DNA of 64,000 nucleotides, taken from Pseudevernia furfuracea. Its lineage: Eukaryota; Ascomycota; Lecanoromycetes; Lecanorales; Parmeliaceae. The position numbers were made by a program, and so were the translations under genes. The notes below the pieces were generated by a model. It was not told the DNA's origin. It made no database searches and worked only from the letters and a program-made list of their open reading frames with translations. Below, piece by piece: positions 56,562 to 64,000 of this stretch; within the stretch, counting starts at the first letter, position 1; the number at the start of each line of letters is the position of its first letter. Location of the stretch: contig JAIUPT010000034.1 in the NCBI GenBank assembly GCA_022315425.1, positions 434,001-498,000 of the forward strand. The letters run 5' to 3'.

Positions 56562-59500
56562 CTAGAATTCACACAAGTTCTCCTCCTCCTCATAACCCCA
56601 ATCTCGCAGTGCAGCCTTCTGGATCATAGCCGGTGGTCCACAAAGGGGCGCCATGGTACTATCGCCTGGAGATAATCCAATTATCCGGGTAATCTTGGCG
56701 TTCACATGCGCCTTGATACCGTGTCATTCCTCGCGAGGGTGACTTAAGTACATGCTCAACCGTGAATTGTCCTCCATGCTTTTCCGTGAATTCGTGCAAT
56801 TCAATCTTCAAGAGGATATCGGCTTCAAACTAATTCGCGTCGATGACGGTTATCTCGGTATTGTCGCCCTCGGTCTCCAGAATTCGTGCAATCATCTGGT
56901 ACCCAGGCGTTGTTGCTGATCCGCCTTGGATCAATGTTACCCAATTCAAACGCATTTCCTTGCTCTCGATGATAAACTAATCGTTCCCGCGATATTAGAC
57001 CTCATCTGTTGGGCTATAGACCTTAATCTCTTTATTGAGAGGTATGCAGTCGAGGGTATTTGACATGGCGCCACTCGGCTGGTCGTCATTGGGAAAGTAT
57101 GTCTTCACGATGAGCTGAAACGTCCCGTCTTCTTCGCTCTCCAGCACGGGTCTAGTGGGCGTATAGGGCCTTACTACCATGCGATCTTCGGAGTGGAATC
57201 TCAGCTGGATATGCTGACAAGTCCCTAAGCCCAGCGAATTTTGGCCCTGCGGAAGAAAGAAGGTATAGCATCTTGTGTCTTTACGGAGCTCGGGTTTATT
57301 TTTCCGGCGGACAGGAACCCAGCGGGGTTTCTGAGGCGCCAGTCCATCGTCCTCTTTGGAAGATTGCGCGAGCTCTATGGCTTTGGCTTCTGCGTTTTTC
57401 TTCATGAAAGTGGCCGCCAATTGGGCGACACTCCCCAAAATGCATTATGCAAATTGTTAGACCCTGTAAAATGCGTTGCGTTTACGAGGGTTTGGAAGCG
57501 TACCGTGCAACTTCTCGTAGGCAAAATCATCATGAATTGAGGCAAACTCATTGCTAGTGTCCTAGTCAAGTACTGCTGCTTGGCCGCCCGGATGCCAGTC
57601 AAGCGAAATTGTCGCGTCGTATGTCTGGGCTAATTAACAACTCACTTCCTACTGCTTAGAGTCTACTCACTTTTTCATCAACGGCTATCCAGCACTCCCC
57701 CTCATTATCATGCTTTCAACCTTCTCCCTCGTAAATTGCTTTTGTGGTGTGTGTGCCGACTGTTTAGCATCTGCGATCAATAGCTCGGTCCACGGTTTCA
57801 TCTAAACCTGGTCTCCAGTCCCTGCCTGGTTCACATGGATGTCTGAATCATCTCCGGGATCCTCTCTTTTTTCTACTACCTCCGATTTGACGATGCATCA
57901 GCAATTGTTCATCATTCCCATCGTGTTCCAACTTGGCCTCTCCTATGCAGTTTTTGGAATTAAACAACGAAAAGGGCATTTTGCTCTCGGAAAATGGTCT
58001 TCAAAACCTGAATTGGTACCAAATAGGATGGAATTACTACGAAACGTACGTACCTGTTGTGTATCTTTGAACACGTTCCAGCCATAAACAATGATGTTCT
58101 TGCAGCGTAGGAGATGTGCAATTTCAACGTCCAAATACTGGATAGAGACTTCGTATTCAGTACTTTCCGTTCCAGAGCCGGTTTGAAGCCTTGAAATATT
58201 TCTATAAAGCAAACGCTCCCGAGAGATGACACACGATTCAGGCATTGGGTTAGAGGTGAATATGTTATCGTGGCGAATTGTGACTTTTGGGCAACGGCGG
58301 ATACAGTAGAGCCAAATTTGACCTTCGCCGAGGGACACTTCCTCGTTGGACTTTGTGTCCGCCACCATCATATGCGTAACCCTCGGTCCAATATTCGTGT
58401 CCCATTCTCGCATCTGGTAAGGGCAATCTTTCCCCTTGAGCTGATTTGACGACCACAGCATTGAGGTTTTGCTCCTTGCCTTGGAGAAACGGTTAGTTTC
58501 CTTTCCCCCCCAAAAATACGAGCTGTGGGAGGATTTCCAGGTCTCTTTATCCCTGCGATCATTCTTGCAACCCAAACACAGTACGAACTAGAAGGAAATG
58601 GCTCGCAAAGCATGACTCACACGCTGTATCTAGATGCGCAAACATCGCGCGAATCCGCCGTCATTTTCGACCATGAGGCTGGTAGGGCTCTGTCATCCCA
58701 AATATGATAATGGAATGCGTTTTCTTTCCATCAAGCTTTCGGAGTCAACAATTCTTGCTCAAGCCAGAAACTTGGGCAATAACGCGATTCAAAGAGGATC
58801 AAAGAGCGGCTCGGGATAAGAAGTCCTCCGCCCCAAAAATGTACATACGTCACTGATGCGGATTTTCTGAAACCACTTGACGCTAATTGAGAAAATTGGA
58901 GTAAGCATGCCCTTTTGGCGACACAGAATCGACTCTAAAGACGAGTCTAGGGGGGATAACTGGGATAGAAGCCCTTACTCCGCTTTGAAGATATGTCTCA
59001 CGACTTAGAATCGGGTGCGGATTTGGGAGGTATTCCTTCGAAATATAAATACCAACGATCGCCTACGTAACTAGGAATAATGACTCGGACAGGGTAGTCG
59101 TGATCCGGCGGCAGATGAATTGGGGAAGAATGACATCGCTGCTAGGTTTCATTCCATATTGAAATCTGATGCAAGGCTCATACTTCCCCTCGTTTAGATC
59201 ATCGACACCAAAGAAGTTTATCCAGAATTTATGACCCTCCAGGTAGGTGTCCAAAGACACCTGCAGCGAGAAGGACGTCTTGCAAAAGAGACCCTCTCCA
59301 ATAGGCGAAATTCACGGCCCCAGAGCCCCAGTTGAAGCCTTTTGACTGTTTTATCACGTCAGGGTTCTTTCGTCGATTATCGTCGCAAGCAAGAACCACT
59401 GGAATGCTGATTTGTTCGAAGTTGTTCTTCAAGTCGTCCAGCCAGAGCTTGGATTACTTCATTGAATATCGAGCCTATGGATCTCATGTAGCAGATGGGG

Positions 59501-60080
59501 TTCAGCACTATGACCCCAATTATTTATTAGTGACCAATTCCGCTATCCAGACCAGAGCGTAATACCCGTGATTGCAGACATAATGTAATTCGTTCGGTGT
59601 GATCAAATCTGCATCGTACAATGATGAGATGTAGCTCGCCGTCAGAATGAGTCTTTCAATTAGCATTTACTCTTTGAAATCGGCAAATGGAGTCACCGAA
59701 CCGGGATACCTCGGGCATCCCCTTCGAATGACGAAGTTTGGCGCTGGGGCAGACTTACTGAGAGGGTGCTTCCCGGCCATCCGGATGAAGTTGGAGGATC
59801 GAGGAATCCAGTTGTCAGGGGTAGATTGGTCAGCTTCATCGATCGATATAAAGTTTTGGCTGGTGGAGAAATTTTTCGTCCATCGTTCTGTTGAAAGTCT
59901 CTTACGCAGGGCTTTCCATGCTGCAAGCTGCGTAGCAAGACGATTTTCTGAGGAGGATATTTGCACTTTCTTTCCAAGCTCTTGCCTCTCATCTTCGACC
60001 TTCTCCTCGAACTGTTCCTCCTCCTCATCTGCAAGATTTCTAGCGAACGTCGAGAGCTTGTGGTTGTACAAGCTACCATA
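56562..60080 (-). pseudogene. Decayed nitrate reductase (Mo-cofactor, cytochrome b5 and FAD/NAD domains)
   Basis: Family blocks occur in order on the minus strand but in changing frames with stops. From 60080: acidic linker ARNLADEEEEQF; EADQSTPDNWIPR about 59835; TPNELHYVCNHG; SIPVVLACDDNRRKNPDVIK and SKGFNWGSGAVNFAYW of the molybdopterin domain (about 59320-59420); FFGVDDLNEGKYEPCIRFQY about 59180; EGYAYDGGGHKVQR about 58370; LDVEIAHLLRCKNI about 58110. Next the hinge MKPWTELLIADAKQSAHTPQ, cytochrome b5 with DWHPGGQAAVL, then HIQLRFHSEDRMVVRPYTPT and IVKTYFPNDDQP. The end is LCGPPAMIQKAALRDWGYEE to the terminal F. In-frame stops at 57562-57564, 56995-56997 and 56830-56832, and a frameshift near 56727, break it. 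At least one intron still has intact splice sites. The molybdopterin region is the most eroded. Confidence 0.85.
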
Positions 60081-61073
60081 TCGCCCGTATGGGCAAGCCC
60101 AGTGTCCCGTCATCCCTGCCGCGGTAGCCTGTGCGGTGTTGGTGAGCAATTCTCCAGTCTGGCTCGTCTGGAATGTCTTGAGCTGTAGAACCGGCATGTT
60201 GCCGTACGTGAACGCGATATGGCTTGGGGGCCATGGTAATGAAAAGGTTGCATGCAAGAGGTTAAAGAATAATGTCAATCGCATGGGAACAGAGCCACCA
60301 GAGCTGTTTCTGTTACTTTGGGCAGGGATTTCAGTGGGGTAGGAAAGGAACGGCACAGCTCCGACGAGTGTGATGTAACTCCTATTAGGTAAATGGCGCA
60401 CAGAGAGAAAGGTTGTGGTTTCCATCTTTTCAAGCACTTCGGCCAGAGCAGACTGAGTTGGTTTCTAAGTAGGAACTTTCATCAAGCGGATAACATTGAG
60501 TCATACAACAGTCAAAAGAGCTGCCTTGCTACTCTTCCAAAATATGAGGAATTTGGTATCGATAAAAGTACTCATGAGATGTATAAAATAGTTGCCTCAG
60601 ATTGCCGCTGAGGTAGATGAACACCAGGTGGGCCGCAATTCCAGACAATCGTATAACGAGGATAAAGCCTCCAGACTCTGAGCACAAAAGGAAAAACCTC
60701 TCTAAAAACAGGACGCCATCTGATTTGCTGTTCTGTAACCAATGTTGATTATTGATGGTCAAAGCAGTGATATACATGATTGTGTGAAGAAGGAATCGAG
60801 GGATCAAGGCTCGCGGAGGAGAATTGCGACTCGGACGGAACATCCTCGCTTCCGATTTGTCTTGGCTTGGCTTGGCATCACACTTTTGTGTTCACCCACG
60901 ACCAATGATTGACTTGACCTCACAAGCGCAGAATATCATCCTGACCCACTTCATGATACTGGCCTCTCAGACAATTACGACGTTCACCAAACCTCTGAGC
61001 CAGCTCTTGATCTTCTGAAACTTGCCCACTAAACAACACGCGGAGACCGTCTTTTCAAGTCCAAAACTACAAT
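60081..61073. other. Intergenic: 5' side of the pseudogene and promoter of egd1
   Basis: The minus-strand frame continues open to 60437 (with GHWACPYGRYGSLYNHKLS) upstream of the nitrate reductase match; whether this belongs to the old gene is unclear. The part nearest 61073 is the promoter of Egd1. No other gene seen. Confidence 0.4.
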
Positions 61074-61874
61074 ATGGATCAAGCAAAGCTGGCGAAGATG
61101 CAGCAGTCTGTGCGGATCGGTGAGCATTCAAATTCTCCAACTTTGCCCTTCAAGTTCTATGGCTTCCCAGACCTGTATTCAAGTTGAACTACCGCTAACA
61201 AGCATGGGCTTCAGGGTAAGTGTTATTCCTCCGTCTCCGGGTCGCTCAATGAATGGAAGTCGATCCGACTCTCAGCCGGGCTTTCTCTCCTAGGCCGTAG
61301 CTAACATAAACATCTCCATTCACAGCGGCAAGGGTACGCCTCGGAGAAAAGTGAAGAAAGTCCACAAGTCATCCGGCACAGACGACAAGAAGCTACAAAC
61401 GTCCCTGAAAAAGCTGAACGTCCAGCCTATTCAAGCGATTGAGGAGGTCAACATGTTCAAAGAAGATGGCAATGTAATTCACTTTGCTGCTCCTAAAGGT
61501 AGACTCCAGTCCCGAATATCCAATCTACGTTTGCCCTCCCTACCATAGCCTATTCCTTCATCCTTCATCCTCCCGTTACAGCTGCTCCCCAGTACATACC
61601 TTGGCTAACAGTTCTTCGAACAGTCCACGCATCCGTCCCTTCGAACACCTTTGCCATCTACGGCGCTGGCGAGGACAAAGAACTCACCGAGCTTGTCCCT
61701 GGTATCCTGAACCAGCTTGGCCCAGACAGCCTTGCATCTCTGCGGAAATTAGCCGAGAGCTACCAGAGTTTACAGAAGAAGGATGGAGGGGAGGGCGGAA
61801 AGGCGGAAGATGAAGATGACGATGATATACCAGAACTGGTAGAGGGGGAGAACTTCGAGAGCAAAGTCGAATGA
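61074..61874 (+). CDS. egd1: Nascent polypeptide-associated complex beta subunit (Egd1/BTF3)
   Basis: Exons 61074-61119, a single base at 61215, 61326-61498 and 61624-61874 (471 nt, 156 aa). The product starts MDQAKLAKMQQSVRIG, then GKGTPRRKVKKVHKSSGTDD. The NAC domain follows ([60 protein letters not shown]) and the acidic tail ends ELVEGENFESKVE. The RIGGKGT/PRRK motif binds ribosomes; NAC protects emerging nascent chains. Joining exon 1 directly to the exon at 61326 gives a frameshift and early stop. The one-nucleotide exon G, flanked by CTTCAG and GTAAGT, restores the family reading. Its upstream intron has a GCTAAC branch 15 nt before the acceptor. Confidence 0.92.
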
Positions 61875-63765
61875 GCAAGCCTTGGAGAGACATGCGAGGA
61901 TGTGGGGAAAGATCAGATCCCGAATTGTGGAGGAAGCTCAGAGTAAGCAAAATAAGTCCTGTCATTTACAGGTACAGGAGCAATCGATCACTGCCTAATG
62001 TGCAGGATTGGACCGTATTCTCAGGAAGGAGAGCTGGTACCGTGTCTTTGCGAAAAGAGGTTCCCTTGGTCATTGGTCGTCAATCTAATGATCTTCAAGC
62101 ACAACCAACACCTTCTCTAATCACGAACATCTCCTTGCATGGGAGTCAATGCCTCCTCAAACACTCATATATGTTCTCTGTGTAGCTCGAAGCTTTTGTG
62201 ATACTTGGCCATTCGTGGTGTGTATGAATGGGATTGAATGCCCCGATCGCTGCCGGCCAATTTGGTGACGAGACGTACTACAAGAGCGAGAATGTCCATT
62301 CAACCTTTCCCGACCCCCTTTGTACCCTCTAGACTTGTCATGGTACAAGATAATATGGGCTGGGGGCGCGGACTAGTCAGTAGTGGAAAGCTTGCCGAGA
62401 CTGTGGGAAGACCACTACTAATATTGTTAGACGTATCTTCAGTACTGAGACCCTCCAAACCACTCTGATCATTGGCTTCGAAGGCTCTGAGAGAGCTCTC
62501 CGAGGATTGCTGCCGGAGAGGCTGTCTTCACAATCTCGAAGTGTCAATATTTGAGGACTACGAGCTTGCATCGACAGCCCCTCCGACAGCAATCCTCGAA
62601 GAGCTCTCAGAGAGCCCAGAGTGGCGGCAAATTCATGGCTATACCAAATAATTGATTTTCAGGGGGAGACCCTCTGAACCCCTCTGGGGGCCCTTCTCGC
62701 ACAGACAGAACCTTCAGGTGAGAGATCATTAAAAGAATAAAGCGACGATGGAGCTCTATGACTGCACTCTCTATATATGGCGTATTAGATGACTAGGCTA
62801 TGTCAGAAACACGTCATTAAACGACTTATTAACAGGTCGTTGTGCACGAGACTTGTTCAAAAGAGTGTGATAGAGTACTGACATGAAATGTGATGTAGGA
62901 TCATGATGTAGCTTCATTCAGGGGGGTGAGAGTATTCAGAACATGAAAATTCTACAGAAATTCTACGAAAACCAGGGTTCAGTAAAATGCAGGTGAAGGC
63001 GAGGGTACTCTAGCCAATTAGAGGCCTCGGGCGACGTCTGGGCGATCTCAGATCTAAAGCCCTGGTCTTGAGCATTATTGAGGAACCTTGACAATCGAGC
63101 ACCCTCTCAAGCATCAAGTCTCATTAAAAATGAACTTATCAGCGGAGCTTGAGGAGCTTATGGATAGGATCGAAGGTGAAGAAAACTAAACCCCCAGTAC
63201 GAAAGACTTGTGATGCCTCGAGGAGTGCCGTAATCCGTCCAGCCTCCGCCGAAATCCTTGGCTCGAAGTTTCCGACACCTCGAAACGGAGTCTTATATCT
63301 CAAACGCAGGGGTATAGTTTGTTGTGACAGTGAAAGGGAGACGGGGAATCTGCTGGTGGTGCTGGGATGGTATTAGTTAAAGAGCTGGAAAATGATTGGT
63401 GGCTTCTTGCATATTATAAGGTGCGGGAAGATGCATCTTGACTCGATCTTTTGCCCGCGAGTCAACAAATCATCATCTCTCCTAATAATAATAATACTCA
63501 AAAGTCCTAACCTCGCAAAACAGTGTTTTTATCTTAGCTTTCAAAACTCGGCAGAGCAAATTATATAATTTCACCTCATTTTCAGGCAGGATGGGCATGT
63601 GATGACGACATCCACTGTTTTCGACTAAGAGTAAAAGCATCAAGCCTTTCTACCTTACTCTTCGTGTGATAACCATTCCCTCTTCACGTGACGTTACCTC
63701 CTGAACGTCGTTCTTTCGCGAATTGCCCACCATTGCCATTTGCGTCCCCATCGTCCATATCCCCT
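61875..63765. other. Intergenic between egd1 and CRY-DASH gene
   Basis: A 1.9 kb region with no supported gene. It holds the inverted repeat at 62483-62616. The last few hundred bases before 63766 are the CRY-DASH promoter and leader, with pyrimidine-rich stretches. Confidence 0.5.
62483..62616. repeat. Inverted repeat: 44-nt arms, 46-nt spacer
   Basis: Arm 1 (62483-62526) begins GGCTCTGAGAGAGCTCTCCG and ends GAGAGGCTGTC. Arm 2 (62573-62616) is its reverse complement with 39 of 44 matches. Three of the five differences are transitions that would pair as G-U in a minus-strand transcript; the other two are adjacent mismatches at arm positions 7-8. An RNA from this strand would form a long hairpin. 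Confidence 0.85.
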
Positions 63766-64000
63766 ATGTCTCCCTCTCGTATTCTTATATATCTCTTAAG
63801 GCGAGATCTACGCCTCGCTGACAATCCTATCTTCACCGAAGTGTCCAAAACCTTTCAGCAGTCCCAACATCCCTACACCCATTTCCTTCCCATTTACATA
63901 TTCGCCGCACAGCAGATAGAAGTTTCCGGCTTCCTTACTTCCGATGGCGAGCGTTCACCTTTTCCGGAGGCTCGATCCAATGTTGCTGGGTTCTGGAGAT
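63766..64000 (+). CDS. CRY-DASH cryptochrome/photolyase, N-terminal part (3' end outside window)
   Basis: From the ATG at 63766 the frame stays open to the window edge (78 codons). It reads MSPSRILIYLLRRDLRLADN, then PIFTEVSKTFQQ, HFLPIYIFAAQQIEVSGFLT and RSPFPEARSNVAGFWR. The LIYLLRRDLRLxDNP start and the IYxFxxxQIEVSGF and PEARS motifs are typical of the DNA-photolyase alpha/beta domain in the CRY-DASH subfamily of fungi. These flavoproteins bind an antenna cofactor and sense blue light or repair cyclobutane dimers in single-stranded DNA. The FAD domain lies outside the window. The ATG is the first in this frame; no intron is seen in this part. Confidence 0.85.
   Translation, partial: MSPSRILIYLLRRDLRLADNPIFTEVSKTFQQSQHPYTHFLPIYIFAAQQIEVSGFLTSDGERSPFPEARSNVAGFWR

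Noticed and set aside
57943..58575. A separate 210-residue minus-strand gene
   Set aside because: It contains scattered nitrate reductase blocks (EIAHLLRCKNI, VSLGEGQIWLYC) and is one frame of the pseudogene, not a gene of its own.
59647..60342. A 231-residue plus-strand open frame
   Set aside because: It lies antisense to the nitrate reductase match, has no domain, and its composition looks like reverse-strand shadow.
61201..61215. A 13-nt middle exon (starting CATGGG) in egd1 instead of the single G
   Set aside because: It also keeps the frame, but it puts the acceptor AG only 2-3 nt after the branch-site A of GCTAAC, too close for splicing. It would also insert AWAS-type residues into the conserved RIGGKGT motif.
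1..64000. tRNA genes, rRNA, CRISPR arrays, intact transposons
   Set aside because: No A-box/B-box pairs with a foldable cloverleaf, no spaced direct repeats of the CRISPR type, and no transposase or reverse-transcriptase motifs were seen by eye; a scan with dedicated tools was not possible.

Overview
The window is nuclear DNA of a filamentous ascomycete (Pezizomycotina). The evidence is the gene content (AreA GATA factor, Zn2Cys6 and C2H2 regulators, NimA kinase, a Cnl1-like BLOC-1 subunit, DASH Hsk3) and gene structure: mostly 49-65 nt GT-AG introns with RCTRAC branch sites, and genes on both strands with long promoters. A class such as Leotiomycetes is only a guess. No tRNA, rRNA, CRISPR array or intact transposon was seen. 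Exon joins below were made by hand; wherever both gene ends lie in the window, the summed exon lengths are a multiple of three.

Left third (1-22 kb). A 3'-truncated Wbp11 splicing factor (-) is followed by an Hsp12/Hsp9 stress protein (-), a roadblock dynein light chain (-), a tiny three-helix membrane protein (-) only 26 nt upstream of it, Ipi1 (+, 60S maturation), Sub2/UAP56 (-, splicing and mRNA export), an Rpr2/Rpp21 RNase P subunit (+) and a GNAT acetyltransferase (-). From about 10.8 to 20.5 kb there is little convincing coding sequence: one signal-peptide-like ORF, stop-ridden ORF remnants and low-complexity tracts. A Zn2Cys6 regulator (+) closes this part.

Middle (22-45 kb). A Cnl1-like BLOC-1 subunit (+) with a uORF, a C2H2 regulator resembling MtfA (-) with a 4.2 kb microsatellite-rich upstream region, a TRP/Pkd2-like channel (-), an ankyrin/double-BTB protein (-) and a NimA kinase (+). 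The last two are divergent and share a 352 bp promoter.

Right third (45-64 kb). A ketopantoate-reductase-fold protein with a long disordered tail (+), Hsk3 (+), the global nitrogen regulator AreA (-), a full-length but decayed nitrate reductase copy (-), the NAC beta subunit Egd1 (+) and the start of a CRY-DASH cryptochrome (+), cut by the window edge.

Most striking points. Egd1 can be read in frame only if one nucleotide (G, position 61215) is spliced as its own exon between two well-formed introns. The nitrate reductase pseudogene keeps recognisable blocks of all domains over 3.5 kb. There is also a tight tandem pair at 3.8-4.8 kb, a GC-AG intron, stop-free introns of 3n length in two transcription factors, and a 44-bp-arm hairpin at 62.5 kb.
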